Below the pieces are notes generated by a model. It searched no databases and was not told where the DNA came from. It was given only the letters and a program-made list of their open reading frames with translations. A stretch of 64,000 nt of DNA, from positions 62,001 to 126,000 of the forward strand of contig JAEZXH010000018.1 in the NCBI GenBank assembly GCA_023442775.1, in the 5' to 3' direction. Position 1 is the first letter of the stretch, and every line of letters begins with the position of its first letter. The DNA comes from Bacillota bacterium. GTDB taxonomy: Bacteria > Bacillota > Clostridia > Tissierellales > Peptoniphilaceae. Made by a program: the position numbers and the translations under genes. Below are positions 1-9,137 of the stretch, one piece after another.

Positions 1-31
1 CGAGGCGGTGGATATTTTAGAGTTTGAATAA
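1..31 (+). CDS. Possible C-terminal end of an upstream gene (partial)
   Basis: Reading from base 2 gives the acidic tail EAVDILEFE followed by TAA at 29-31. It looks like a protein C-terminus and ends just before the promoter at 45-73. Only nine codons are visible, so identity is unknown and the call is weak. Confidence 0.3.
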   Translation, partial: EAVDILEFE

Positions 32-44
32 TCGCGAATTGTGC

Positions 45-73
45 TTGCATCATCGCGCTAAATCACGTATACT
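45..73 (+). promoter_or_regulatory. Sigma-A type promoter for the amino-acid ABC operon
   Basis: TTGCAT (45-50), a 17-base spacer and TATACT (68-73) match the vegetative consensus closely. Transcription would start near 80, leaving a leader of about 140 bases before the substrate-binding protein gene. Confidence 0.75.
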
Positions 74-110
74 AAAGAAATAATCATACATCTGGAAGGA
101 GGTCTTATCC

Positions 111-179
111 TTGCGTCATCATCGCGAAAAGGGCACAGGGAGCCACTCTGTCTCCCGCCCCATGAGAAGATTCTTCTAA
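111..179 (+). CDS. Candidate basic leader peptide upstream of the ABC operon
   Basis: A 22-codon ORF starts with TTG at 111, preceded by a strong GGAAGGAGG at 94-102, and ends with TAA at 177-179. The peptide begins MRHHREKGTGSHSV and ends SRPMRRFF. It holds five Arg, three His and one Lys in 22 residues. It is in the same frame as the downstream lipoprotein gene and its stop directly abuts an ATG at 180. A leader rich in basic residues before a polar amino-acid transporter suggests ribosome-mediated attenuation or translational coupling. This is inference: the ORF is short and its translation is unproven. Confidence 0.45.
   Translation: MRHHREKGTGSHSVSRPMRRFF
131..160 (+). promoter_or_regulatory. 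Hairpin within the leader ORF
   Basis: GGGC (131-134) and GGGAG (138-142) pair with CTCCC (152-156) and GCCC (157-160), leaving ACA bulged and a 9-base loop. No U-run follows, so it is not a simple terminator. It lies in codons 7-17 of the leader ORF, so a ribosome stalled at the early His-His-Arg codons would affect its folding. Confidence 0.35.
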
Positions 180-218
180 ATGGACGCCATCACTGACATC
201 TTTTTAGGAGGAACAATC

Positions 219-1058
219 ATGAATACGTTGAAAAAAATCTTGTCCCTGTGTCTCGTTGTGAGTCTCTTTGCCCTCGCCGCTTGTGGGTCGAAGACGGCGA
301 AGGGTGAGGATGCGGCATCTGGAGATGGTCCGATTCTCACAAAAATCAAAAAAACAGGCACTCTCACCCTGGGAACTAGTGCCGACTATCCGCCCTATGA
401 GTGGGTGGGGAACACGGATGGAAAACAGGAAGTCGTCGGGTTTGACATCGCCTTGGGTCAAGCTGTTGCCGACGAGCTCGGCGTGAAGCTCGAAGTCCAA
501 GACATGAAGTTTGACGGCATCCTCTTGGCCCTTGCAACCGGGGATATCGACTTGGCCGCAGCAGGACTCGTCCCCACTCCCGAGCGCCAAGAACAAGTTG
601 ACTTCTCGGAGAGTTATTACTCTGGAGGTCAGCTCATGCTCATTCGCAAGGCCGACGCGGACAAGTACAAGACGCAAGATGACTTCCAAGGAGCGAAGGT
701 CGCCGCCCAGATTGGAACGGTCCAAGAAACCTTGGCCCTCGGCCTTCAAGGCGCCGACGTCCAATCCCTTGTCAACCTCAACGACATGGTTCAAGAGTTG
801 AAGGGACAAGCGGTGGACGCCATTGTCGTCGCCGAAGCTCCTGGCAAGCAATTTGAAAAACTCAACCCCGACTTGCAACTGGTCGACCTCGGATTCCCCA
901 ATGAGGACGGAGTGGCCTTCGGCGTTGCGAAGGGCAATGAGGATTTCGTCGCCATCATCAACAAGGTCATCGCCCAGTGGAAGCAAGAGGGCAAAATTGA
1001 CGAAGTCATGGCGAAGTACACCGAACTGTCGAGCCAACAGGCAGCGGAAGTTCAATAA
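219..1058 (+). CDS. Polar amino-acid ABC transporter, substrate-binding lipoprotein
   Basis: This 279-residue protein captures an amino acid outside the membrane and delivers it to the permease encoded next. The N-terminus is a lipoprotein signal with lipobox LAAC and acceptor Cys22. The mature part follows the SBP_bac_3 pattern, with GTLTLGTSADYPPYEW near residue 45. I chose ATG 219 because AGGAGG (206-211) sits 7 bases upstream and the signal peptide starts there; an in-frame ATG at 180 would add 13 residues. A hairpin after the gene separates it from the permease, which would give more binding protein than membrane subunits. The exact substrate is not readable; the basic leader hints at Arg, His or Lys. 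Confidence 0.9.
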   Translation: MNTLKKILSLCLVVSLFALAACGSKTAKGEDAASGDGPILTKIKKTGTLTLGTSADYPPYEWVGNTDGKQEVVGFDIALGQAVADELGVKLEVQDMKFDGILLALATGDIDLAAAGLVPTPERQEQVDFSESYYSGGQLMLIRKADADKYKTQDDFQGAKVAAQIGTVQETLALGLQGADVQSLVNLNDMVQELKGQAVDAIVVAEAPGKQFEKLNPDLQLVDLGFPNEDGVAFGVAKGNEDFVAIINKVIAQWKQEGKIDEVMAKYTELSSQQAAEVQ

Positions 1059-1062
1059 GAGT

Positions 1063-1091
1063 GAGAGATCTTCGGATCTCTCCTTTTGTTT
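1063..1091 (+). terminator. Partial terminator or stabiliser between binding protein and permease
   Basis: GAGAGATC (1063-1070), loop TTCG and GATCTCTC (1075-1082) form a perfect 8-bp stem with a UUCG tetraloop, followed by CTTTTGTTT. The U-run is interrupted, so leaky termination or 3'-end stabilisation is likely. Confidence 0.6.
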
Positions 1092-1113
1092 CATCCCATG
1101 AAAGTGAGGAACT

Positions 1114-1788
1114 ATGAATTTTTTTGAACAACGGCTTGCCTTTATCACAAAGTACTTGCCAAGTTACATCGAAGGGGTGGGGCTGACCCTTCTCCTCTCC
1201 GCCGTCGCCGTCTTTTTTGGATGTCTCTTAGGCCTTCTCGTCGCAAGGGCACGCCTTGGGAAGTCAAAGCCCGTCTCCCTTGTGGCGACCGCCTTTGTGG
1301 AGGTCATCCGCGGGACGCCGATGCTCGTCCAATTGACCATGTTTTACTTCACGATGATCCAGATCATCCCGCCGCAATACACCCTTTTGCGGGATAAGAT
1401 CCTCCTCGGGGGCATCGCCATCAGCATCAACTCGGCGGCCTACATCTCCGAGGTCATCCGTAGCGGTCTACAATCCGTAGACAAGGGGCAGACGGAAGCG
1501 GCGCGCTCCCTCGGCCTCAACGAATCCCAAACCATGCGCTACATCATTTTGCCCCAGGCGGTGAAGAACATTCTCCCCGCCCTGGTCAACGAATTCGTCA
1601 CCTTGATCAAGGAGTCTTCCATCGTGAGTTTTATCGGGCTTCACGACTTGATGTACTACGCAAATGCTGCGCGTACGGCGACGTACAAGGCCTTTGAACC
1701 CCTTCTCTACGCCGCCTTTATCTATTTCGTCCTGACCTTTACTCTCTCGAAGGTGATGGCTGCTGTGGAACGGAGGCTCGATCGATGA
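1114..1788 (+). CDS. Polar amino-acid ABC transporter, permease
   Basis: This 224-residue inner-membrane protein belongs to the His/Glu/Gln/Arg/opine permease family. Hydrophobic segments run from about residue 18 to the C-terminus. The conserved [12 protein letters not shown] region lies near residue 65, and the EAA cytoplasmic loop ([17 protein letters not shown], about 130-146) docks on the ATPase. Start ATG 1114 follows GTGAGGA. The stop overlaps the ATPase start by 4 bases (ATGA), so the two are translationally coupled. One permease gene implies a homodimeric channel. Confidence 0.92.
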   Translation: MNFFEQRLAFITKYLPSYIEGVGLTLLLSAVAVFFGCLLGLLVARARLGKSKPVSLVATAFVEVIRGTPMLVQLTMFYFTMIQIIPPQYTLLRDKILLGGIAISINSAAYISEVIRSGLQSVDKGQTEAARSLGLNESQTMRYIILPQAVKNILPALVNEFVTLIKESSIVSFIGLHDLMYYANAARTATYKAFEPLLYAAFIYFVLTFTLSKVMAAVERRLDR

Positions 1789-2507
1789 TTCGCATTGAAA
1801 ATTTACGGAAGAGTTTTGGAGATCATGAGGTCCTCTGCGGCATCAATCAGACTATCAAGCGCGGGGAAGTGGTGGTTATCATCGGCCCCTCAGGGTCGGG
1901 AAAGAGCACCTTTTTGCGATGCATGAATCTCCTGGAAATCCCCACCGAGGGCAAGATTTTTGTCGAGGACAAGGAGTTGACCAACAAGAATACCGACATC
2001 GACAAGCTTCGCCAAGAGATGGGCATGGTCTTCCAACACTTCAACCTCTTTCCCCACAAGACCATCCTGGAAAACATCACCTTTGCGCCGATGCTCTTGC
2101 GAGGAAAATCGAAGCAAGAGGCCCAGGAGAAGGCCCTCGCCCTCTTAAATACTGTAGGCCTTGCGGACAAAAAGGACGCCTACCCGAGGAGCCTCTCTGG
2201 CGGACAAAAGCAGCGCATCGCCATTGTGCGCGCCCTTGCCATGGAGCCTCAAGTCATGCTATTTGACGAACCCACCTCTGCCTTAGATCCGGAGATGGTG
2301 GGGGAAGTCTTAGACGTGATGAAGCGCCTCGCCCGCGAGGGGATGACCATGGTGGTAGTCACCCACGAGATGGGGTTTGCTCGGGAAGTGGGCGATCGCA
2401 TCCTCTTTATGGATGGGGGTGTCGTCGTGGAAGAGGGGACTCCCGAAGAAATTTTTGAGCGCCCTCAAGAACCGCGAACCCGTGATTTTTTGGCGAAAGT
2501 TCTCTAA
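1785..2507 (+). CDS. Polar amino-acid ABC transporter, ATPase (GlnQ type)
   Basis: This 240-residue ATPase drives amino-acid import. Walker [10 protein letters not shown] is at residues 34-42, the Q-loop glutamine is near 84, the signature LSGGQ is at 137-141, Walker B VMLFDEP is at 157-163 and the H-loop histidine is near 194. Length and motif spacing fit the GlnQ/ArtP/HisP group. It is the last gene of the three-gene operon and overlaps the permease by 4 bases. A strong terminator follows directly. All catalytic motifs are intact. Confidence 0.95.
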   Translation: MIRIENLRKSFGDHEVLCGINQTIKRGEVVVIIGPSGSGKSTFLRCMNLLEIPTEGKIFVEDKELTNKNTDIDKLRQEMGMVFQHFNLFPHKTILENITFAPMLLRGKSKQEAQEKALALLNTVGLADKKDAYPRSLSGGQKQRIAIVRALAMEPQVMLFDEPTSALDPEMVGEVLDVMKRLAREGMTMVVVTHEMGFAREVGDRILFMDGGVVVEEGTPEEIFERPQEPRTRDFLAKVL

Positions 2508-2508
2508 T

Positions 2509-2532
2509 GCGACCGGAAGGTCGCTTTTTTTT
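2509..2532 (+). terminator. Rho-independent terminator of the ABC operon
   Basis: GCGACC, loop GGAA and GGTCGC (2509-2524) are followed by eight T residues. Confidence 0.92.
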
Positions 2533-2541
2533 CGCCTTTTC

Positions 2542-2570
2542 TTGTGGGCATCTCTTCACTTCGTTATAAT
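2542..2570 (+). promoter_or_regulatory. Promoter for glmU-prs-pth
   Basis: TTGTGG (2542-2547), a 17-base spacer and a perfect TATAAT (2565-2570) lie just after the ABC operon terminator. Confidence 0.7.
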
Positions 2571-2604
2571 GAAAGAGGAACACTGAGAACAGAGGGAGAG
2601 ACAG

Positions 2605-3996
2605 ATGAAAGTTTCGATTCTTCTCGCCGCCGGCGAGGGGACAAGAATGAAGTCCAATACCCCAAAGGTTCTCCACCGCATCGCGGGGTATCCCATGATC
2701 GGATATGTCCTCTCCGCTTGTCGCCAGGCGGGCAGTGAGAAAAATATCCTCATCGTGGGGCGAGGTGGAGAAGAGATTGGAGGGATGTTTGAGGGAGAAG
2801 GCAATCTCTTTCGCACCCAGCCCCTCGGGGATGGCCATCCCTACGGGACGGGATTTGCGGTGCGCCAGGCCCTCGACGATTTTGACGATGAGGACGAGGT
2901 CTTGGTCATCACCGGTGACACCCCGCTCATTCGTCCCGAGTCCCTAGAACGACTCTTTGAGGCGCGCCGTCGCCACGACGATGCGGCCATGGTGTTAAGT
3001 GCCATCGTGGATGAGCCCTTTGGCTATGGGCGCATTCTCCGCGGAGAAGATGGCCACCTCACGGCGATTGTCGAGGAGAAAGACGCCTCGGAAAAAGAGC
3101 GCGCCATCTCCGAAGTCAACTCGGGAATCTTCGTCTTCCGAGGCAAGGATCTGCGCCATGCCTTGGGAAAACTCGAGACGAATAACACCCAAGGGGAGCT
3201 CTATCTCACCGATGTGATTCGCATCCTCGTCGAGGAGGGAGAGAAGGTCTCTGCCATCACCCTTCGGGATAACGACGAGATTTTGGGTGTCAACTCCAAG
3301 GCCCAACTCGCCCAGTGCGAGGCCATTATGCGCCAGCGGATCAACGAGGAGCACATGGCCGATGGGGTGATCTTCATCGACCCGGCTCACACCGTCGTGG
3401 AGCGCAGCGTCTCCATCGGCCGCGATACCATCATTTATCCCGGTGCCGTCCTTCAGGGACAGACCTCCATTGGAGAGGGTTGCGAACTCTACGGCACTAC
3501 CCGGGTGGTGGACTCGGTCATTGGCGACGGGGTGAAACTCGATAACGTCCTCGTCGAGGGAAGCGTCATCGAAGACCAGACGACCCTTGGGCCCTACGCC
3601 CATGTCCGCCCGGGCAGTCACATTGGAAGAGGAGTGCGCATTGGCAACTTTGTCGAGGTGAAAAATGCGGTCCTCGGCGACGGCGCCAAAGCGGGCCATC
3701 TCGCCTACATCGGAGACGCCGACGTGGGAGAGAGGGTCAACGTAGGCTGCGGGGTCATCTTCGTCAACTACGATGGAGAGAAGAAATTCCGAAGCGTCGT
3801 GGAAGATGATGCCTTCTTAGGCTCCAATGCCAATCTCGTCGCTCCCGTCCACGTGGGCGAGAGAGGCTATGTCGCAGCGGGCTCGACGATTGTCGAAGAT
3901 GTGGAGGCGGATAGCCTCGCCATCGGACGCGGTCGTCAACGAAACATTGATGGTTGGGTGACTCGTACCAAGGAAGAAAAGGAGCAAACACGATGA
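2605..3996 (+). CDS. glmU: Bifunctional UDP-GlcNAc pyrophosphorylase / glucosamine-1-phosphate acetyltransferase
   Basis: GlmU makes UDP-N-acetylglucosamine, the precursor of peptidoglycan and teichoic acids, in the cytoplasm. The 463-residue length is usual. The N-terminal pyrophosphorylase domain starts with the nucleotide-binding LAAGEGTRM (residues 7-15). The C-terminal half carries left-handed beta-helix hexapeptide repeats, including [20 protein letters not shown], and contains the acetyltransferase site. The RBS GGGAGAG precedes ATG 2605. The stop overlaps the prs start (ATGA). The glmU-prs-pth order is that of Bacillus and many other Firmicutes. Confidence 0.96.
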   Translation: MKVSILLAAGEGTRMKSNTPKVLHRIAGYPMIGYVLSACRQAGSEKNILIVGRGGEEIGGMFEGEGNLFRTQPLGDGHPYGTGFAVRQALDDFDDEDEVLVITGDTPLIRPESLERLFEARRRHDDAAMVLSAIVDEPFGYGRILRGEDGHLTAIVEEKDASEKERAISEVNSGIFVFRGKDLRHALGKLETNNTQGELYLTDVIRILVEEGEKVSAITLRDNDEILGVNSKAQLAQCEAIMRQRINEEHMADGVIFIDPAHTVVERSVSIGRDTIIYPGAVLQGQTSIGEGCELYGTTRVVDSVIGDGVKLDNVLVEGSVIEDQTTLGPYAHVRPGSHIGRGVRIGNFVEVKNAVLGDGAKAGHLAYIGDADVGERVNVGCGVIFVNYDGEKKFRSVVEDDAFLGSNANLVAPVHVGERGYVAAGSTIVEDVEADSLAIGRGRQRNIDGWVTRTKEEKEQTR

Positions 3997-4943
3997 ACGC
4001 ATGTGATGGAGAAATTATCGTCTTTACTGGCAATTCCAACGAGGAATTGGTGAACAACATCTGTAAAGAACTGGGCGTCAACCCGGGAAATTGTACGGTG
4101 AAACACTTTAGCGACGGAGAGATTTCCATCGACATCGGCGAGACCGTGCGGGGAAAAGACGTCTACGTCATTCAACCGACCTCCAGTCCCGTCAACGACA
4201 ACCTCATGGAGCTGTTGATTCTCATGGACGCCTTAAAGCGCGCCTCTGCGGGCCGCATCAATGCCGTGGTTCCCTATTATGGCTATGCGCGTCAAGACCG
4301 GAAGACCCGCGCGCGGGAGCCGATTACGGCAAAACTCGTCGCCAACCTCATCACCAGCGCCGGGGCCGATCGCCTCGTCTGCATGGACTTGCACGCAGGG
4401 CAGATTCAAGGATACTTCGACATTCCCGTGGACCACTTGAGTGCAGTGCCCACCCTCGCGGAACACTTTACCTCCATCGTCTCCAGCGAGGACTTCGTCG
4501 CCGTCTCTCCTGACCTCGGCGGGGTGACCCGGACTCGGAACTTTGCCAATTGTTTGAACCTCCCCATTGCCATCATCGAGAAGCGTCGTCCCAAGGCCAA
4601 CGTCAGTGAAGTCATGAACGTCATCGGGGACATCGAGGGGAAGAACTGCATCCTCATCGACGACATCGTGGACACGGCGGGAACCATCTGCAAGGCGGCG
4701 GATGCATTGAAGTCCTTTGGTGCAAAGAAGGTCTACGGCTGCGCCACCCACGGCGTTCTCTCGGGCCCTGCCATCGAGCGCTTGGAAAACTCCTCCATTG
4801 AGAAGTTCGTCATCACCGACACCATCGCCTTGAAGGAAGAGGCTCGTGGCGGAAAGATTGAAGTGGTCAGCGTCGCTCCCATTCTCGCCGACGCGGTGCG
4901 CCGCATCAACGGAAACAAGTCCGTCAGCGCCATGTTCGATTGA
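3993..4943 (+). CDS. prs: Ribose-phosphate pyrophosphokinase
   Basis: This 316-residue enzyme makes PRPP from ribose 5-phosphate and ATP for nucleotide, histidine and tryptophan synthesis. The PRPP-binding loop [13 protein letters not shown] lies near residue 217 and the [18 protein letters not shown] region near 131. I start at ATG 3993, which overlaps the glmU stop by 4 bases and follows AAGGAG, not at the in-frame ATG at 3954. Product supply also serves hpt further down the cluster. Length matches the class I enzymes. Confidence 0.95.
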   Translation: MNACDGEIIVFTGNSNEELVNNICKELGVNPGNCTVKHFSDGEISIDIGETVRGKDVYVIQPTSSPVNDNLMELLILMDALKRASAGRINAVVPYYGYARQDRKTRAREPITAKLVANLITSAGADRLVCMDLHAGQIQGYFDIPVDHLSAVPTLAEHFTSIVSSEDFVAVSPDLGGVTRTRNFANCLNLPIAIIEKRRPKANVSEVMNVIGDIEGKNCILIDDIVDTAGTICKAADALKSFGAKKVYGCATHGVLSGPAIERLENSSIEKFVITDTIALKEEARGGKIEVVSVAPILADAVRRINGNKSVSAMFD

Positions 4944-4944
4944 C

Positions 4945-5532
4945 ATGGGGATTCGTCTCATTGTCGGCCTGGGAAACCCTGGGCGTCAATATGCCTATAC
5001 GAGACACAACATTGGATACCTCGCCATCGACGCCATTGCCGAGATGGCGGGGATTTCCGTGTCTAAAATCAAATTCAAGGGCCTCTGGGGAAAGGGGCGC
5101 ATCGCCGGAAAAGAGGTCTATCTCTTAAAACCGGAGACCTACATGAACCTCTCCGGGGAGAGTGTGCGAGAGATGGCCCATTACTTCAAGATTGACCCCG
5201 AGGAGATTCTCGTCATCGTCGACGACATCGACATCGATTTTGGCGATGTGCGCATCCGTAAGAAGGGCTCTGCAGGGACCCACAACGGTCTCAAATCCAT
5301 CATCTACCAACTCCAAGACGATACCTTCCCTCGCATTAAGATTGGCGTGGGAAAGCCCAAAGAACAGATGGACCTTGCAGATTTCGTCCTCGGCGGATTC
5401 TCCCAAGAGGAGGGAAGAGTCATGGAGGCATGTCTGAAGCGGGTTTGCGACATCGTCACTTGCGTCATGAAAGAGGACCTGGACAAGGCGATGAACCGGT
5501 ACAACAAGAAGAGTGTATTTGAGGAAATCTGA
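4945..5532 (+). CDS. pth: Peptidyl-tRNA hydrolase
   Basis: Pth cleaves peptidyl-tRNA dropped from ribosomes and so recycles tRNA. The 195-residue protein has the family N-terminus GLGNPG (8-13), catalytic His21 in TRHNIG, and the DDIDIDFGDVRIRKKGSAGTHNG block that carries the catalytic Asp and RNA-contact residues. ATG 4945 is one base after the prs stop and has no good Shine-Dalgarno, so translational coupling to prs is likely. In Bacillus the equivalent gene is spoVC, in the same order. Confidence 0.94.
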   Translation: MGIRLIVGLGNPGRQYAYTRHNIGYLAIDAIAEMAGISVSKIKFKGLWGKGRIAGKEVYLLKPETYMNLSGESVREMAHYFKIDPEEILVIVDDIDIDFGDVRIRKKGSAGTHNGLKSIIYQLQDDTFPRIKIGVGKPKEQMDLADFVLGGFSQEEGRVMEACLKRVCDIVTCVMKEDLDKAMNRYNKKSVFEEI

Positions 5533-5558
5533 ACTGCCCGAGAGTATTGGGCAGTTTT
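5532..5558 (+). terminator. Weak terminator between pth and mfd
   Basis: AACTGCCC (5532-5539) pairs with GGGCAGTT (5549-5556), an 8-bp stem followed by only a short T stretch. Probably leaky, since no separate mfd promoter is evident. Confidence 0.5.
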
Positions 5559-5576
5559 CCTATGAGAGGAGGGACT

Positions 5577-8500
5577 ATGGAACTGACAAATCCACTACGA
5601 GACCTTGGGGCCTATAGGGAACTGAGGCAATCTCTTGAGCAGAGGTCCTTTCCCGTAGCCTGTTATGGGATTTCTACCAATGCCTTGGGCTATGTCATGG
5701 GCGCCTTGAAAGAGGACGTTTCTCGCCCTCTTCTCTTTGTCACCTACGACGAATTGAAGGCCAAGACTATCTACGAGGACTTGTGTAGCCTTGGATTTAC
5801 AGAGGTGGGCTATCTTCCTCGGAAGGAACTCTTTCTCTTCGATCGCCAGGCGGCGAGCCGTGAGAGGTGGCGCCAACGGCTGGAAGTCTATCGAGGCCTT
5901 CAAGAGGGAAGCCTTCGCCTCGTCGTCACCACCATGGAAGCCCTCCGGGACAAGACCCTCGCCCATCATCTCCGCGCCCAGTCCATCACATTGCGCGTCG
6001 GGGAGAGTGTCCCTCTCGACGACCTCCTTGAAAACCTCGTCGCCATGGGCTATGAGCGGGTGACTCAAGTCGAAGGGATGGGACAATGGGCCTATCGTGG
6101 GGGAATTCTCGACGTCTTCGGGGAGGAGGAGAATCCTTGGCGCATCGAATTTTTCGACGATGAAGTCGACTCCTTACGCACCTTCTCCGTACAGAGCCAG
6201 CGCTCCCTGGACCAACTTGAGGAGATTTCCATCGCGCCCGTCAAGGAATTCTTTATCCCTTCAGGGAGTCGAGATGCCGTGGCCAAGGCCCTGGAAAAAG
6301 ACCTCCAAGGAGTCAAGGAGGACGAGCGCGGCAGGAGACTTCGAGAGAAGTTTGCCCCCGTCCTCGAAGCCTTGAAAGAGGATGGCTCCATTCAAAACTA
6401 CGACCTGCTCATTCCCTATCTGGGTAGGGACGTGGAGACGGTTCTCGACTTTTATGACGAGGCTCCCATCGTCTTTCTCGACGAACCTCGTCGCATCGAG
6501 GAGAACACCTTGGAGCGGAGGAAAAAGGAAGCCGAGGAGTTTGCCGAGCTCTTAGACTTCGGGGAGGTCTTCTCCTCCCACGAAGAGGCGAGGAAGAGCC
6601 CCGAGGAGGTGGGTGCTTGGATTCGCGCCCAGGACGTGGTGATCTTCAACAGTATCATCAAGGGACTTCAGGGCTTTGACGTGCGGGCCATCTGTAACTT
6701 TCACCTCAAAGGGGTGGGGAGTTTTCGAGGCCGCATGGAGGCCTTTACCGAGGAGCTCAGGGCCTATCTCAAGAGACAGTACCGCATCATCCTCCTCGCG
6801 GGAAGTCGCGAGCGCGGGGAAAAACTTCTCGAGCACTTGACGAGCCTTGGCTTTAGTCCCGGATTTCTCTCGACGACGCCTCCGGAGGCGGGGATTTTCA
6901 TAGCCAAGGGCTCTCTTCACGAAGGGTTTGAGATTCCCGATGCCCACCTCGTCCTCATGCACCACGGGGAGATTTACGGCCAGAGAACGACGAAGAAAAG
7001 GAAGAGAAGGCCAAAGCCCTCCCTCAATTTCGAGGATCTCCAGATTGGCGATTACGTAGTCCACGAAACCCACGGCGTGGGGCAGTACTTGGGCACAGAA
7101 CAATTGGAAATCCAGGGCACGCGCCGCGATTTTCTCACCATCGCCTATCGAGGAACGGACCGCCTCTTCCTCCCGGTCGACCAGCTCTACCTCATCCATA
7201 AATACATTGGGAACGAAGGCGTGGCCCCAAAGGTTGCGAAACTCAACTCCCTCGAGTGGAACAAGACGAAGCAAAAGGCGAAGAAATCCGTGGAGGACAT
7301 GGCGGAGGACTTGATTCCCCTCTATGCAAAGCGTCAGCACAAAGAGGGCTACGCCTTTCCTAAAGACGACGCCTGGCAGCAGGAATTTGAGGACGCCTTT
7401 ATGTACGAGGAGACCGAGGGACAGCTCCAGAGTAGCGAGGAGATCAAGAAGGACATGGAGAGGCCTCGGCCCATGGATCGCCTCCTCTGCGCCGACGTGG
7501 GGTACGGAAAGACCGAGGTGGCCCTTCGAGCAGCCTTTAAGGCAGTCCTCGACGGAAAACAAGTGGCCTTTCTCGTCCCGACGACGATTCTCGCCCAGCA
7601 ACACTACAACACGATGGTGGAGCGGTTTCGAGATTTCCCCGTGGACATTGCGGTGCTCAGTCGCTTTCGGACGAAGAAAGAACAGACCCAAGACCTCAAG
7701 CGCCTCAAAGAGGGGAATCTCGACATCATCGTCGGCACCCATCGTCTCCTTAGTAAAGATGTGAAATTCCACGATTTGGGCCTTCTCATCATTGACGAGG
7801 AGCAGCGGTTTGGGGTGCGACACAAGGAGAGTCTCAAGCTCTTAAAGGAGACCGTGGACACCTTGACCTTGACGGCGACTCCCATTCCTCGCACCCTTCA
7901 GATGTCGATGATCGGAATTCGGGATATGTCCGTCATCGACGAGCCCCCGGAGGAGCGCTTCCCCATTCAGACCACGGTGACGGAATACCATCCCCTCATG
8001 GTCAGAGACGCGATCCTCCGGGAAGTGGAACGAGGGGGACAGGTCTATTTCGTCTCCAACCGCGTCGCCCAGATGGATCTCATCATGAAGGACTTGGAGG
8101 AACTCGTCCCCGAGGCGCGCTTCGCCACCGCCCACGGACAGATGACGGAGAGGGCCTTAGAAGATGTGATGTTTGCCTTCGTCAACCGTGAGGTGGACGT
8201 CCTCATCTGTAGCACCATCATCGAGACGGGCCTCGACTTCGCCAATGCCAACACGATGATTATCACCGATTCTCAGCGTTTAGGACTCTCCCAGCTCTAC
8301 CAGCTCCGTGGCCGCATTGGAAGATCGAGTCGCCTCGCCTATGCCTACTTCACCTATCCGAAGGACGTGGCGATGACCGAGATTGCGGAGAAACGCCTTC
8401 GGGCCATCAAGGAGTTTACCGAATTTGGCTCCGGGTATAAGATTGCCATGAGAGACTTGGAGATTCGCGGCTCTGGGAACATCTTAGGGGCGCGTCAAAG

Positions 8501-9038
8501 TGGACACCTTCACGCCATCGGCTACGACCTCTACATCAAGTATTTGCGCCAGGCCATCTTGAAACTCCAAGGCGTAAAGGAGGAGGAAGAAATCCCCACC
8601 CAAATTGACGTGCGCATTGACGCCTTCATCCCCCAATCCTACGTGGAGGAGGAGAAGACGCGCCTCGAGCTCTACAAGAAGATTTCTGTCCTGGAAACGG
8701 AAGAGGACGAGAGAGACCTCATCGACGAACTCATCGACCGCTTTGGCACGCCCCCCGAGTCCATCTCCAACCTCATGGACCTCGCCCTCATTCGATCTCG
8801 GGCCTCGAAGGTGCGGGTGGTTCACGTCACCCAAAAATTTGACAACTATCAATTGAATCTTCTCGAGGGAGAAGAGATTAGCCTCGCCCTGATGAATGAG
8901 CTGACAAAGACCTTCGGCAATCGCGTAGAATTCGGAAGAAAAGATCCGGTCTACATTCGTCTCTATAGCCCGAAGCACCCTCTCGAGGAACTCAAGGAGC
9001 TTCTTCTCATCATGGGGAGGGAGAGACGTGGGTCATAA
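5577..9038 (+). CDS. mfd: Transcription-repair coupling factor
   Basis: Mfd pushes stalled RNA polymerase off DNA lesions and recruits UvrA. The 1153-residue protein has the usual layout: UvrB-like N-terminal domains, an RNA-polymerase interaction domain (GDYVVHETHGVGQYLG, near 490), a superfamily 2 helicase with Walker A GYGKTE and DEEQ box, the helicase C-terminal GRIGRSSR motif, and a C-terminal regulatory domain. ATG 5577 is preferred over in-frame ATGs at 5547 and 5562 because AGAGGAGGG (5565-5573) stands just before it. In Bacillus spoVT follows mfd; here a PrsA-like gene does. Confidence 0.96.
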   Translation: MELTNPLRDLGAYRELRQSLEQRSFPVACYGISTNALGYVMGALKEDVSRPLLFVTYDELKAKTIYEDLCSLGFTEVGYLPRKELFLFDRQAASRERWRQRLEVYRGLQEGSLRLVVTTMEALRDKTLAHHLRAQSITLRVGESVPLDDLLENLVAMGYERVTQVEGMGQWAYRGGILDVFGEEENPWRIEFFDDEVDSLRTFSVQSQRSLDQLEEISIAPVKEFFIPSGSRDAVAKALEKDLQGVKEDERGRRLREKFAPVLEALKEDGSIQNYDLLIPYLGRDVETVLDFYDEAPIVFLDEPRRIEENTLERRKKEAEEFAELLDFGEVFSSHEEARKSPEEVGAWIRAQDVVIFNSIIKGLQGFDVRAICNFHLKGVGSFRGRMEAFTEELRAYLKRQYRIILLAGSRERGEKLLEHLTSLGFSPGFLSTTPPEAGIFIAKGSLHEGFEIPDAHLVLMHHGEIYGQRTTKKRKRRPKPSLNFEDLQIGDYVVHETHGVGQYLGTEQLEIQGTRRDFLTIAYRGTDRLFLPVDQLYLIHKYIGNEGVAPKVAKLNSLEWNKTKQKAKKSVEDMAEDLIPLYAKRQHKEGYAFPKDDAWQQEFEDAFMYEETEGQLQSSEEIKKDMERPRPMDRLLCADVGYGKTEVALRAAFKAVLDGKQVAFLVPTTILAQQHYNTMVERFRDFPVDIAVLSRFRTKKEQTQDLKRLKEGNLDIIVGTHRLLSKDVKFHDLGLLIIDEEQRFGVRHKESLKLLKETVDTLTLTATPIPRTLQMSMIGIRDMSVIDEPPEERFPIQTTVTEYHPLMVRDAILREVERGGQVYFVSNRVAQMDLIMKDLEELVPEARFATAHGQMTERALEDVMFAFVNREVDVLICSTIIETGLDFANANTMIITDSQRLGLSQLYQLRGRIGRSSRLAYAYFTYPKDVAMTEIAEKRLRAIKEFTEFGSGYKIAMRDLEIRGSGNILGARQSGHLHAIGYDLYIKYLRQAILKLQGVKEEEEIPTQIDVRIDAFIPQSYVEEEKTRLELYKKISVLETEEDERDLIDELIDRFGTPPESISNLMDLALIRSRASKVRVVHVTQKFDNYQLNLLEGEEISLALMNELTKTFGNRVEFGRKDPVYIRLYSPKHPLEELKELLLIMGRERRGS

Positions 9039-9085
9039 ATTTCACCGAGATTTTAACTTGCCAACACATGGGAGAAATATCCCTG

Positions 9086-9094
9086 TGCTATAAT
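9086..9094 (+). promoter_or_regulatory. Extended -10 promoter for prsA
   Basis: TG-C-TATAAT (9086-9094) forms an extended -10 element. No convincing -35 lies 17 bases upstream; TTGCCA at 9058 is too far. Confidence 0.6.
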
Positions 9095-9137
9095 GGAATC
9101 ACTACCCATTCGGGACGGAGAAAGGAAAGGAAGTTTG

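Noticed and set aside
6552..7823. Minus-strand ORF of 423 codons opposite mfd
   Set aside because: Entirely inside mfd, with no start signals or recognisable motifs.
9058..9063. TTGCCA as -35 for the prsA promoter
   Set aside because: The spacer to TATAAT would be 25 bases; the extended -10 explains the promoter better.
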